Made by a program: the position numbers and the translations under genes. Under the pieces are notes generated by a model. That model did no database searches and was not told the origin of the DNA. It saw nothing but the letters and a program-made list of their open reading frames with translations. Shown one piece after another: positions 51,916 to 62,529 of a DNA stretch of 64,000 bases; position 1 is the stretch's first letter; the number at the start of each line of letters is the position of its first letter. The stretch comes from Collinsella aerofaciens ATCC 25986 (GTDB lineage: Bacteria; Actinomycetota; Coriobacteriia; Coriobacteriales; Coriobacteriaceae), in contig NZ_CP048433.1 in NCBI RefSeq assembly GCF_010509075.1, positions 1,116,001-1,180,000 of the forward strand, given 5' to 3'.

Positions 51916-53626
51916 TCACATCGTGCGGTACTGACCGATTGCGCGGTACTTTTCGTAGCGGAGGTTTGTGAGGGTCGCGTCGTCGAGCTGCCCAAGCGTA
52001 TCGAAGGCATCAAATGCCGAGGACATGACGGCACCGGCGATCTCCTCATGCGACAGGCCCCTATCGTCAACAATGCCGTCGATGATGCCGAGCGCCAACA
52101 GATCGGGGGCCGTGAGCTTAAGTGCCTCGGCGGCCTCATTCGCGCGCTCGGTATCCTTCCACAGGATCGACGCACAGGCCTCGGGGCTCACGACCGAATA
52201 GGCCGAGCTCGAGAGCATCAGGATGCGGTCGGCCACGGATAGCGCCAGCGCGCCACCAGAGCCGCCCTCGCCTGTCACCACCGAGACAATCGGCGTCTTA
52301 AGGCCGCTCATCTCCATGAGATTCTGGGCAATCGCCTCGCCCTGGCCGCGCTCCTCGGCACCGATGCCGCAAAACGCGCCCGAAGTATCGACCAGGCACA
52401 GAACCGGTCGACCAAACTTTTCGGCCTGGCGCATCAGGCGACGCGCTTTGCGGTAGCCCTCGGGATGTGCCATACCAAAGTTGCGACGCATGCGCTCTTT
52501 GGTCGTGGTGCCGCGCTCGATGGCGATGACCGTTACGGGGCGTCCGTCTTTCCAGCCAATGCCAGCCACCACAGCAGCGTCGTCGCCAAAGTAGCGGTCG
52601 CCGTGCAGCTCCACAAATCCATCCAGGCCCAGCGAGATCATCTCGCCTGCCGTGGCGCGATCTGCCGAGCGGGTCTGCTTGACAATCTCGAACGCGGTTT
52701 TTGGTGCGGCCGAGCGCTTGAACAAGTGTCCCAGCTTTTTGCCGCGGCGACCCGTATGCACGATCTCATGCGGTGCCCCCAGGCCGGGCGCGTGCCCTTC
52801 GTGCAGCGCCAGCAGCTCGCCTACCGTGAGCGCAATCTCACCACGCGGAACAACGGCATCGCAAAAGCCGTGCTCCAGCAAAAACTCGGAGCGCTGGAAT
52901 CCCTTGGGCAGGCGCTTGTGCATGTTCTGCTCGATCACGCGCGGGCCGGCAAATGCCGTCAGGGCATCGGGCTCGGCCAGGATAATGTCGCCCTCCATGG
53001 CAAAGCTCGCGGTTACGCCTCCGGTCGTGGGGTCGGTGAGCACCGTGATATACAGGCCGCCCGCCTCGCTGTGGCGCCTAACCGCCGCAGAAATCTTGGC
53101 CATCTGCATAAGCGATGTCACGCCCTCTTGCATGCGCGCACCGCCCGAAACGGTAAAGCCGACAACTGGCAATCCAAGCTCGGTCGCTCGCTCAAATGTG
53201 CGACAGATCTTCTCGCCCACCACGGAACCCATCGAGCCCATCATAAAGTTGGCGTCCATAAAGAAGAGCGCGGTATCGCAACCGCAGATTTTGCCCCTGC
53301 CGCACACAACGGCATCGTGCTCGCCCGAACGCTCGCTCACGCTCTTGAGCTTGTCGGCATAGCCGGGAAACGAGAGGAAGTCCTCCGGCGCCAGACTGGC
53401 ATCCCATTCCTCAAACGTGCCCTCGTCAATCGTCATGCGCATGCGGTCGCGCCCGCTCACGCGAAAGTGTTTGCCGCAACGAGGGCAGACCTCGAGGTTG
53501 TCGTGCAGGCGCGCCTCATCGATCACGCGGCGGCACTCCGGGCACTTGATAAACACGTGGCGCGCGGGAAACTCGGCGCACGACTCGGTCATCGGTCCCT
53601 CGAGGACGTTGACCGTCTTCGCTTTT

Positions 53627-53640
<14 letters not shown>
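51916..53640 (-). CDS. accDA: acetyl-CoA carboxylase carboxyltransferase, fused beta-alpha (AccD-AccA)
   Basis: 574 residues joining the two carboxyltransferase subunits in one chain. The AccD half has the zinc finger CPEC..CPRC (residues 33-55) and GGARMQEGVTSLMQMAK (about 167-183). The AccA half has FGMAHPEGYRKARRLM and GEGGSGGALALSVADRI (about 470-490). It transfers carboxyl from biotin to acetyl-CoA to make malonyl-CoA. The start at 53640 (or the ATG at 53634) overlaps the accC stop, so it is translationally coupled. Last gene of the fatty-acid cluster. Confidence 0.95.
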
Positions 53641-54970
<1,330 letters not shown>

Positions 54971-54980
54971 GGAGCCTTCC

Positions 54981-55403
54981 TTAACTTTCGTGCATGAGTG
55001 CAAAAGACATATCGGCGCGGCAGCAAACCTCACCGTTGACGCTCGCGGTACCCGTCGCAAAGCGGAACGGCCCGCGCGCACGCGTGATGGAGCACACCAG
55101 ATCCACCGTGTCGCCCGGGCGCACCGGACGCTTAAAGCGCACCTTGTCCAGACTCGTGTAGAACGGCGTCGCGCCGCGCGCCTCCTCATCGCCCATCAGC
55201 AGCACGCAGCAGTTTTGGGCGAGCATCTCGCACTGGATCACGCCGGGGACCACCGGGTTTCCCGGAAAATGCCCCTGCAAAAAGTATTCGTCGCCCGTAA
55301 TCGTGATCTTGCCGTGGGCCTCGTCGCCCACCAGCTCGGCTTCGTCGAGCAAAAGCATCGGCTCGCGATGCGGCAACAGTTCCTTAAGCTCTTCTTTGTT
55401 CAT
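54981..55403 (-). CDS. fabZ: 3-hydroxyacyl-ACP dehydratase FabZ
   Basis: 140 residues, hot-dog fold. The catalytic histidine is in GHFPGNPVVPGVIQCEMLAQ (about 44-63), with the LLPHREPMLLLDEA start typical of FabZ. It dehydrates 3-hydroxyacyl-ACP. The ATG at 55403 is preceded by AGGTGA; a GTG three codons earlier overlaps the accB end. Confidence 0.96.
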   Translation of the reverse strand: MNKEELKELLPHREPMLLLDEAELVGDEAHGKITITGDEYFLQGHFPGNPVVPGVIQCEMLAQNCCVLLMGDEEARGATPFYTSLDKVRFKRPVRPGDTVDLVCSITRARGPFRFATGTASVNGEVCCRADMSFALMHES

Positions 55404-55412
55404 GGATATCAC

Positions 55413-55886
55413 CTATCCGATCCTCATGAGGCAGCTGCCAAACTCCACGAGGTCGCCGTCGGCCACGCAGATCTCGAGCACCTCGCCGTCTGCCTCTGCC
55501 GTTACCTCGTTGAGAACCTTCATGGCCTCGATGATGCAGAGCGTCTCGCCGGCCTTGACCTTAGAGCCCACGTGCACAAACGGCTCGTCGCCCGGCGCCG
55601 GGGCAGCATAGAAAACGCCGACCATGGGAGCGGTCACCTCGGTGCCCTTGGGCTCCGGTGCGGCGGCAGGTGTCTGCGCGGCGGGCTCCGGTGCGGCAGG
55701 CGCGACTGTGGGAGCTGCAACTGGAGCGGCCATAGCGCTCGGCATGGGCATGGGCGCGGCAACCGGCTGTGCGGCGCTCGCGCGCTCGAGTTCGACCGCG
55801 GTGCCATCGGGCTCCTCAACGCGTACGCGCGTGAGGCCGCGGTCCTCCATAACATCGGCTATCTCGGCAAGTCTTTTGGAATCCAT
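55413..55886 (-). CDS. accB: acetyl-CoA carboxylase biotin carboxyl carrier protein
   Basis: 157 residues. The N-terminal 35 residues are followed by a long Ala/Pro swinging linker (about 38-80) and a C-terminal biotinyl domain with the target lysine in IIEAMKVLNEV (about 119-129). Biotinylated by the BirA encoded at 61267-62043. It sits between fabF and fabZ. Confidence 0.97.
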   Translation of the reverse strand: MDSKRLAEIADVMEDRGLTRVRVEEPDGTAVELERASAAQPVAAPMPMPSAMAAPVAAPTVAPAAPEPAAQTPAAAPEPKGTEVTAPMVGVFYAAPAPGDEPFVHVGSKVKAGETLCIIEAMKVLNEVTAEADGEVLEICVADGDLVEFGSCLMRIG

Positions 55887-55889
55887 GCT

Positions 55890-57140
55890 CTAGCTCCTCG
55901 TATATCTACGCAGCGCGATGGCGGCGTTGTGTCCGCCAAAGCCCAGGTTGGTCGAAAGCGCCCAGGTAAGGTCGGCGCGAACCGCGCGATTGGGCGTGTA
56001 GTCAAGATTGCAGGCGGGATCGGGCGTGTGGTAGTTAATGGTCGGCGGCACCACGCCCTGCTCGAGCGCCATGGCGCAGGCCATGACCTCGATGGCGCCC
56101 GTGGCACCGATCATGTGGCCGGTCATCGACTTAGTCGACGAGACGTGCGCGGCGCGCGCCGCGTCCTCGCCGAGCGCACGCTTAATGCCCGTCGTCTCGG
56201 ACGAATCGTTGAGCTTGGTCGATGTGCCGTGGGCATTGATGTAGAGACCCTCGGAAGGCTTGACGTCGCCCTCGGTCACCGCCAGCGATATCGCGCGGGC
56301 AATGCCGGCAGCCTCGGGATCAGGACTCGTGATGTGATAGGCATCATCGGTGTTGCCGTAGCCCACGACCTCGGCATAAATGTGCGCACCGCGCGCCTGC
56401 GCATGTTCCATGCTCTCGAGTACCAGCACGCAGGCGCCCTCGCCCATCACAAAGCCGTCGCGGTCTGCATCGAACGGACGGCAGGCCGTCGCGGGATCGG
56501 GGTTGGTGGTCAATGCGCGGCAGGACGTAAAGCCCGCAACGGCATCGGGGATAATTGCAGCCTCGGCGCCGCCCGCGAGGATCGCGTCGGCATAGCCGTG
56601 CTTGATGGCGCGGAACGCCTCGCCCACCGCATGGGCCGAGGTTGCGCACGCGGTCACCACGGGCAGGGTCGGGCCCTTTGCCTTGTGGCGGATTGCGATA
56701 TTGCCCGATGCCATGTTGGGGATCATCATCGCGATCATATAGGGCGATGCGCGGCGGGGCCCACGTTCGGCAATCGTATGGACGTTGTCGACGAGCGTCG
56801 TCATGCCGCCCACGCCCGAGCCCACGTAGACGCCCAGGCGCTCGCGATCGATGGCGCCTTCGACATCAAAGCCCGCATCGTGCATGGCTTCGTCCGAAGC
56901 CGCCATCGCAAACTGAACGCAGGGGTCGAGATGCTTGGCGTCACGCTTGCCAAAGTACTCGTTGCTGTCAAAGCCCTTGACCTCGGCTGCCACCTTGACG
57001 GCAAACGCATCGGTATCGAAGTGCGTGATCGGGCCGATGCCGCACGTGCCGGCGCACATGGCCGCCCAGGTGGCAAGCGCGGTGTTGCCGAGCGGCGACA
57101 CGGCACCGATACCGGTGATTGCAACTCTCTGTTCCATCAT
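55890..57140 (-). CDS. fabF: 3-oxoacyl-ACP synthase II FabF
   Basis: 416 residues from an ATG with GAGGAG upstream. The catalytic triad is C in VVTACATSAHAVGEA (about 160-174), H in NAHGTSTKLND (about 300), and H in SMTGHMIGATGAIE (about 337-350). It elongates acyl-ACP with malonyl-ACP. Operon between fabG and accB with a 3-bp gap to accB. Confidence 0.96.
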   Translation of the reverse strand: MMEQRVAITGIGAVSPLGNTALATWAAMCAGTCGIGPITHFDTDAFAVKVAAEVKGFDSNEYFGKRDAKHLDPCVQFAMAASDEAMHDAGFDVEGAIDRERLGVYVGSGVGGMTTLVDNVHTIAERGPRRASPYMIAMMIPNMASGNIAIRHKAKGPTLPVVTACATSAHAVGEAFRAIKHGYADAILAGGAEAAIIPDAVAGFTSCRALTTNPDPATACRPFDADRDGFVMGEGACVLVLESMEHAQARGAHIYAEVVGYGNTDDAYHITSPDPEAAGIARAISLAVTEGDVKPSEGLYINAHGTSTKLNDSSETTGIKRALGEDAARAAHVSSTKSMTGHMIGATGAIEVMACAMALEQGVVPPTINYHTPDPACNLDYTPNRAVRADLTWALSTNLGFGGHNAAIALRRYTRS

Positions 57141-57176
57141 GGTCTCCTCATCCAAGCCGTTCTTCGGCCCTGGTTT

Positions 57177-57950
57177 CTACATCGCCATTCCGCCGTCGAC
57201 GCGTACGACTTCGCCCGTAATGTAGGCAGCCGCGTCGCTCGCCAAAAAGCGCACCACGCCGGCCACTTCCTCGGGACGCGCCATGCGCCTCAGGGGAATC
57301 TGCTCCTCGCACGCCGCACGCACCTTCTCCGAGAGCTTTGCCGTCATATCCGTCTCGACAAACCCGGGGGCAACCGCGTTCACTCGTACGCCGCGGGGCG
57401 CAAGCTCGCGCGCCACCGCCTTGGTCAGGCCGATCACGCCCGCCTTGGAGGCAGCGTAGTTGGCTTGCCCGGCATTGCCCATCAGGCCCACGACCGAGCT
57501 CATGTTGACGACGCAGCCGCCGCGCTGGCGCATAAAGGTCTTGGTGAGCGCGCGCGTCGTGTTAAACGTTCCTTTAAGATTGACATCGAGCACGCGATCG
57601 AAGGCGTCATCGCCCATGCGCATGAGCAGGCCATCGCGGGTGATGCCAGCGTTGTTGACGAGCGCCCAAATGGAGCCAAAGTCGTTGAGGACCGCTTCCA
57701 CGCACGCGTTGACGGCAGCGGGGTCGGCCACGTCGCATTGATATGAGCGCGCCGTGGCGCCAGCCGCCTCGCAGGCGTCGCACGTCTCGCGCGCCGCATC
57801 GACGCTGCCGGCATAGACGACGGCGATATCGTAGCCATCCTCCGCCAGACCGATAGCGCAGGCGCGGCCGATACCCCGCGAGCCGCCCGTGACCAGTGCC
57901 ACGCGACGTGAGTCGTTGCGCTCGAGCGCGCCATTGTTCAAGTTGCCCAT
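57177..57950 (-). CDS. fabG: 3-oxoacyl-ACP reductase FabG
   Basis: 257 residues, short-chain dehydrogenase. NADPH site is VALVTGGSRGIGRACA (about 17-32), NNAG near 97, and catalytic S-Y-K in NMSSVVGLMGNAGQANYAASKAG (about 146-168). A ten-residue extension precedes the core. The start follows AAAGGAATGAC. Confidence 0.96.
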   Translation of the reverse strand: MGNLNNGALERNDSRRVALVTGGSRGIGRACAIGLAEDGYDIAVVYAGSVDAARETCDACEAAGATARSYQCDVADPAAVNACVEAVLNDFGSIWALVNNAGITRDGLLMRMGDDAFDRVLDVNLKGTFNTTRALTKTFMRQRGGCVVNMSSVVGLMGNAGQANYAASKAGVIGLTKAVARELAPRGVRVNAVAPGFVETDMTAKLSEKVRAACEEQIPLRRMARPEEVAGVVRFLASDAAAYITGEVVRVDGGMAM

Positions 57951-57980
57951 GTCATTCCTTTCGGGTTACAGCCCTGTGGA

Positions 57981-58907
57981 CTATGCGAGCTCGTCGGCAA
58001 TAGCTGCGACCTGCTCGGCCGTCTCGCACGAATACACACGAACGTCGCTCAGCGTACGCTTGACCAGGCCGGACAGCGTTTTGCCGGGGCCGACCTCAAT
58101 AAATGTGTCGATGCCTTGATCCTGCAGAGCATGCAGCGTATCGACCCAGCGTACGGCATGGCTCACCTGATTGGCCAAGACATCCGATGCCGTCTGGGGA
58201 TCCGCCGGATAGGGCGCCGCTGTCATATTTGCCAAAACAGGAATGAGCAACGGGGACGGCGCGTGACCGGCCTCAATATATGCGGCAAGGCCACAGGTCG
58301 CCTCGGCCATATAGGGGCTATGAAATGCACCCGACACCGCGACCTTCATGGCGCGGCCGCCAGCCTCTTTTACTAGGACGTCGAGGGTCTGCAGCGCATC
58401 GGGCGCTCCGGCCACAACCGTCTGCTGGGGACTGTTGTAGTTGACCGGCCAGCAGTCCTCGCCGGCCTGCGCAGCCAGGTTCTCGACTTGCGCAGCATCA
58501 AGTTTGATGACGGCGCGCATGCCGCCGGGGTGACGCTCGGCCGCCGTGGCCATCAATGCCGCGCGCTCACACACGAGCTCAAAACCCGCTCGCGTATCGA
58601 ATGCCCCCGCAAAGGTGAGTGCAGCGACCTCGCCCAGCGAGAATCCCGCACAGGCGGCAGGCACCACGCCGCGCTCGCGCAGGGCGACGGCGACAGCCAA
58701 GTTGTGCACGAACACGCAAGGCTGCGTGTTCTCGGTCTGCGAGAGCTCCTCCTTGGAGGCACTCCGGCACTGCTCGCTGGTCCCCGGGCGCACCTCGTCG
58801 GCAATGGCGAACACCTCGGCGGCCGCCGGCGATGTCTCGATCAAGTCGACGCCCATCGCGGGGTGCTGGGCACCCTGGCCGGCAAACAAAAACGCTACGC
58901 CACCCAT
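57981..58907 (-). CDS. fabD: malonyl-CoA:ACP transacylase FabD
   Basis: 308 residues from the ATG at 58907 (a GTG at 58913 is possible). The nucleophile serine is in AGFSLGEVAAL (about 88-98), FAGQGAQHPAMG lies at the N-terminus, and the catalytic histidine is in VSGAFHSPYMAEA (about 194-206). It loads malonyl groups on ACP. It overlaps the fabK 3' end by 13 bp. Confidence 0.96.
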   Translation of the reverse strand: MGGVAFLFAGQGAQHPAMGVDLIETSPAAAEVFAIADEVRPGTSEQCRSASKEELSQTENTQPCVFVHNLAVAVALRERGVVPAACAGFSLGEVAALTFAGAFDTRAGFELVCERAALMATAAERHPGGMRAVIKLDAAQVENLAAQAGEDCWPVNYNSPQQTVVAGAPDALQTLDVLVKEAGGRAMKVAVSGAFHSPYMAEATCGLAAYIEAGHAPSPLLIPVLANMTAAPYPADPQTASDVLANQVSHAVRWVDTLHALQDQGIDTFIEVGPGKTLSGLVKRTLSDVRVYSCETAEQVAAIADELA

Positions 58908-59839
58908 GCGCACGCACCCTTCAGGACGTGCTCGGCGCCATCGACCAGGTCGTCAACGATTTCGCGTGCGCTCTGGCGCTCGTTGACCATGCCGGCAATC
59001 TGTCCACACAAAAACGAACCCTCTTCGTAGTTGCCGTCCTTGGCGGCCTTACGCAGCGCACCGGTTCCCATAGCACCGAGCTCCTCGGCACTCGCGCCGG
59101 AACCCTCGCTCTTGGCATAGGCGTTGGTGAAGGGGCTCTTGAGGGCGCGCACTGGATGTCCCGTCGAGCGACCGGTCGCACGCGTTGAAGTGTCGTTGGC
59201 CTTCAGGACCATCTCTTTGTACTGCTCCGAGACGGTGCACTCGTCTGCGACCAGAAAGCGCGTACCCACTTGCACGCCTTCGGCGCCCAGCATAAAGGCG
59301 GCCGCCACGCCGCGGCCGTCGGCAATACCGCCGGCGGCCACGACGGGAATGTCAACCGCATCGACGACCTGCGGCACCAGTGCCATCGTCGAGGTCTCGC
59401 CAATATGGCCGCCCGATTCGGTACCCTCGGCAACAACCGCCGTGGCTCCACGACGTGCCACGAGGCGCGCCAGCGCCACCGAGGCAACGACCGGGATGAC
59501 CTTGATGCCCGCCTCGTTCCACGCCTTCATGTACTTGGCGGGATTGCCGGCGCCCGTCACGACGACCGGCACTCGCTCGTCAATCACGACCTGTGCAACC
59601 TCGTCGGCAAACGGGCTCATGAGCATGACGTTCACGCCAAAGGGCTTATCCGTCTTGGCGCGCAGCTCATGAATCTGGTCGCGAAGCCAGTTGGCGTCGG
59701 CGTTCATGGCCGCGATGATGCCTAAGCCACCCGCCTCGGACACTGCGGACGCCAGCGAGGCATCGGCAATCCAGGCCATACCGCCCTGGAACACGGGCTT
59801 TTCGATGCCGAGCAGATCGCAGAGAGGAGTCTTGAGCAT
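58895..59839 (-). CDS. fabK: enoyl-ACP reductase II FabK (FMN type)
   Basis: 314 residues. FMN-dependent enoyl reductase of the nitronate monooxygenase-like barrel family: VFQGGMAWIADASLASAVSEAGGLGIIA (about 16-43), VTGAGNPAKYM, EGTESGGHIGE (about 142-152) and GTRFLVADEC. It performs the last step of the elongation cycle and is the triclosan-insensitive alternative to FabI. No fabI is in the cluster. Confidence 0.95.
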   Translation of the reverse strand: MLKTPLCDLLGIEKPVFQGGMAWIADASLASAVSEAGGLGIIAAMNADANWLRDQIHELRAKTDKPFGVNVMLMSPFADEVAQVVIDERVPVVVTGAGNPAKYMKAWNEAGIKVIPVVASVALARLVARRGATAVVAEGTESGGHIGETSTMALVPQVVDAVDIPVVAAGGIADGRGVAAAFMLGAEGVQVGTRFLVADECTVSEQYKEMVLKANDTSTRATGRSTGHPVRALKSPFTNAYAKSEGSGASAEELGAMGTGALRKAAKDGNYEEGSFLCGQIAGMVNERQSAREIVDDLVDGAEHVLKGACAWVA

Positions 59840-59841
59840 CT

Positions 59842-60078
59842 CTACTTCTCCAATGCCGCCTCGACCGTATCGGCGAACTCGCCGACCGTCTTGGGGTTCT
59901 CCTCGGTATCGAGCTGGATGCCAAACTCGTCCTCGACGGCAACGAGGATCTCGACGGTGCCCAGGCTGTCGAGACCAATCTCCTCGAGCGTGGACTCGGG
60001 CTTCATCTCGACATCGTCAAGACCGGCGGTCTCGCGGATAACGTCGCAAACGCGCTCGAAGGTCTTCTGATCTGCCAT
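59842..60078 (-). CDS. acpP: acyl carrier protein
   Basis: 78 residues, acidic. The phosphopantetheine serine is in GLDSLGTVEILVAVEDEF (serine at about 38). It starts MADQKTFERVCDVI after GGAGAA. It lies between fabH and fabK, 2 bp before the latter. Confidence 0.96.
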   Translation of the reverse strand: MADQKTFERVCDVIRETAGLDDVEMKPESTLEEIGLDSLGTVEILVAVEDEFGIQLDTEENPKTVGEFADTVEAALEK

Positions 60079-60130
60079 GGTAGTTCTCCTTTGGTTGTGC
60101 CCTAGGGGCGTTTTTATTTCCTATGTGCGA

Positions 60131-61090
60131 CTACTTCCAACGAAGCAGATAGCCACCTATATCCAGACCGGCGCCAAATCCAACCAAGGCGATGGTGTCG
60201 CCTGTGTGAAGTGCACCGGCGTTTGCCAGCCGGTCGAGGGCAAGCGGAATGCATGCGCTCGAAATGTTGCCGGTCTCGCGCAACGTGCGAACCACGCGCT
60301 CGTCCGGCACGCCCAGGCGCTTGACCGCCTGGCTCAGGATTCGTTCGTTAGCCTGATGGAATACAAAATGATCGATGTCTTCGACCAAAATGCCCGCATC
60401 GATCGCAAGCTTATGGACCGTGTCGCAGATGGCGTTGACGCCGAACTTGAACACGCGGCGGCCGTTCATGGACAGCACGCTCGCGCTATCTGCGGAAGCC
60501 TTAAACGGCGAGGTACCGACCAGACCGGGAACGCGCAACGTCTCGACGTCGGGCGCCGTCGAAAGCTCAATGGCAAGGGGACTGTCTCCCCCAGCCTCAA
60601 TCACTGCGGCGCCTGCCCCATCGCCAAAGAGCACGCAGGTGGCACGGTCGGTCCAGTCGAGCGCGCGCGTCATCTGCTCGGCAGCAACGACAAGCACGCG
60701 CTCGGCGCGACCGCGGGCGATATAGCCCTCGGCGACATCGAGCGCAAATACGAAGCCGGCACAAGCCGCCGAGACATCGAAGGCAGGGCACGTCGCGCCT
60801 AGTCGCTCAGCAACGGCACACGCCTCAGCGGGAACAAGGTGGTCACCCGTCGTCGTCGAGCAGACGATCAGATCCAGCTGGCTCGCGTCGATTCCGGACA
60901 CCTGGAGTGCCCGCTCACTCGCCGCTACGGCAAGGTCGTCAAGTGACTCGGTGGTGCAGACGTGGCGGCTCTTGATACCCGTGCGGGTAAAAATCCACTC
61001 ATCCGAGGTATCGAGGAACTCAGACAGCTCGTCATTGGAAACACTGTGTTCAGGAAGCGCCGAGCCTGTTCCAAGAATCGTGAAACCCAT
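60131..61090 (-). CDS. fabH: 3-oxoacyl-ACP synthase III FabH
   Basis: 319 residues from the ATG at 61090 with AAAGGAGG upstream. Catalytic Cys in FDVSAACAGFVFALD (about 104-118), His in FVFHQANERI (about 244-253), Asn in ETGNISSACIPLAL (about 274-287). It starts each fatty-acid chain by joining an acyl-CoA primer with malonyl-ACP. First gene of the cluster; its upstream region carries two copies of an 18-bp operator-like motif. Confidence 0.96.
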   Translation of the reverse strand: MGFTILGTGSALPEHSVSNDELSEFLDTSDEWIFTRTGIKSRHVCTTESLDDLAVAASERALQVSGIDASQLDLIVCSTTTGDHLVPAEACAVAERLGATCPAFDVSAACAGFVFALDVAEGYIARGRAERVLVVAAEQMTRALDWTDRATCVLFGDGAGAAVIEAGGDSPLAIELSTAPDVETLRVPGLVGTSPFKASADSASVLSMNGRRVFKFGVNAICDTVHKLAIDAGILVEDIDHFVFHQANERILSQAVKRLGVPDERVVRTLRETGNISSACIPLALDRLANAGALHTGDTIALVGFGAGLDIGGYLLRWK

Positions 61091-61107
61091 CACTAACCTC
61101 CTTTGAG

Positions 61108-61173
61108 TTGTTGACGTGTTTACATCGACCAAGAGAGGATAACGCATTTCAGTCTTTGTTGACGTGTTAACAT
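61108..61173. promoter_or_regulatory. two operator-like repeats between fabH and birA
   Basis: 61108-61125 and 61156-61173 are 18-bp direct repeats (TTGTTGACGTGTT, then T or A, then ACAT) differing at one base. Each is a partial palindrome (TGTTGAC/GTTAACA). They straddle the fabH promoter region, with a second set of promoter-like bases facing birA. Probably sites for a fatty-acid-synthesis regulator not encoded in the window; BirA here lacks a DNA-binding domain, so it is unlikely to bind them. Confidence 0.55.
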
Positions 61174-61266
61174 TAAATTGTCCAAATGCGACAAAGGCTT
61201 CACATTGTGTCTATCTCTCGACACCATTGCGTCATTCACTTATTCAATAAGGAGGTAGCAGCCGCT

Positions 61267-62043
61267 ATGGATGCCCAATTAACGATTGTCGACGTAACCG
61301 GATCGACCAACGATGACCTGCTCGAAGCAGGAAAACAGGGAGCGCCGCACGGCACAGGACTTGCCGCCCGGGCTCAAACAGCAGGGCGCGGCCGGCGCGG
61401 GCACAAGTGGGACTCAACCGTCGGCAACTTATTGCTTTCGCTTGTCCTGCGCCCATGCGTTAATCCTGCAAAGTTCTCTGGTCTTGCCGCCGTCAGCGGC
61501 CTAGCGGTGCTCGAAGCACTCGAAAAGCAGGGTCTTGCAAACGAGATTCGTCTTAAATGGCCCAACGACCTTGTCGCGCGAGGACGCAAGCTCGGCGGCA
61601 TTCTGGTCGAGGCCGCACGCGATAACGAAGGCAAACCTTTCGCCGTCTGCGGCATTGGCGTCAATGTGAACTATGCGCCCCAAGAGGTGCCCGATGGCGG
61701 CCTGCCGGCAATCGGCCTCTCGGATCTCAACGAGAGCGTACCTGCCGTCGACATGCTCCTCGATGAGGTCTATCACGCAGTTATAGACGCTGCAGATGCC
61801 TGGGCAGAGCGCCTCAACGCCAAGGAAGAAGATGCCGGTCCGCTCGCGCCCGTCCACGACGAATATATTGCCCACCTTAATTGGATCGGGAAGCACGTTA
61901 TCGCCCGCTCCCCCGCTGGAGACGAGCTGGCACGAGGCATATTTAGAACGGTCGACGATTGCGGCCGCGCATGCATTGAGACCGAGAGCGGCTTGTGCGT
62001 CTTCCACTTCGAAGAAGCATCCTTGCGCCCCCTGAGCGAATAG
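61267..62043 (+). CDS. birA: biotin--[acetyl-CoA-carboxylase] ligase
   Basis: 258 residues from an ATG with AAGGAGG. It activates biotin as biotinyl-AMP and transfers it to the AccB lysine. The biotin/AMP-binding loop is GRGRRGHKW (about 40-48), with WPNDLVARGRKLGGILVE (about 98-115) as second signature; the C-terminal SH3-like domain follows (about 205-258). No N-terminal helix-turn-helix is present, so it is a monofunctional ligase. It is divergent from the fatty-acid cluster that makes its substrate. Confidence 0.94.
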   Translation: MDAQLTIVDVTGSTNDDLLEAGKQGAPHGTGLAARAQTAGRGRRGHKWDSTVGNLLLSLVLRPCVNPAKFSGLAAVSGLAVLEALEKQGLANEIRLKWPNDLVARGRKLGGILVEAARDNEGKPFAVCGIGVNVNYAPQEVPDGGLPAIGLSDLNESVPAVDMLLDEVYHAVIDAADAWAERLNAKEEDAGPLAPVHDEYIAHLNWIGKHVIARSPAGDELARGIFRTVDDCGRACIETESGLCVFHFEEASLRPLSE

Positions 62044-62103
62044 GGCGCCGCAGCCGCCGGCTCGGCAGACGAATTCGCTATCCCAAAATCTAAATTCAAA
62101 ACA

Positions 62104-62140
62104 AAAGGGCCCCGCTACCGTAACGGCAGCGGGGCCCTTT
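62104..62140. terminator. bidirectional terminator
   Basis: AAAGGGCCCCGCT/AGCGGGGCCCTTT perfect 13-bp stem around an 11-base loop, between the convergent ends of birA and rpsJ. T-runs lie on both sides. Confidence 0.9.
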
Positions 62141-62159
62141 AAGCTATGAGCGATATCGC

Positions 62160-62468
62160 TTAGAGCTTGATGTCGATGTCGACGCCAGCGGGGAGGTCGA
62201 GACGCATGAGCGAATCAACGGTGCCCGAGGTAGGGTCGAGGATGTCGATGAGGCGCTTGTGGGTGCGCATCTCGAACTGCTCACGGGAGTCCTTGTTCAC
62301 GTGCGGCGAGCGGATAACCGTGTACAGGTTGCGCTCGGTGGGCAGGGGGACAGGACCGGAAACGCGAGCGCCGGTCTTCTGAGCGGTCTCGACGATGAGC
62401 TTCGCGGACTGATCGACGACCTCGTGATCATAGCCCTTGAGGCGAATGCGGATCTTCTGGGTAGCCAA
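62160..62468 (-). CDS. rpsJ: 30S ribosomal protein S10 (NusE)
   Basis: 102 residues, [22 protein letters not shown], with the S10 signature [25 protein letters not shown] ribosomal head protein that also acts as NusE in antitermination. It usually heads the S10 operon before rplC; here it closes the fusA operon (61 bp after fusA) and is followed by a terminator, about 14 kb from rplC. Confidence 0.97.
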   Translation of the reverse strand: MATQKIRIRLKGYDHEVVDQSAKLIVETAQKTGARVSGPVPLPTERNLYTVIRSPHVNKDSREQFEMRTHKRLIDILDPTSGTVDSLMRLDLPAGVDIDIKL

Positions 62469-62529
62469 CTTAAACCTCCAAAGAGTGCGAGAGATGTTCT
62501 CGCAGGATTACGTAACAGGGAGCTCGAAC

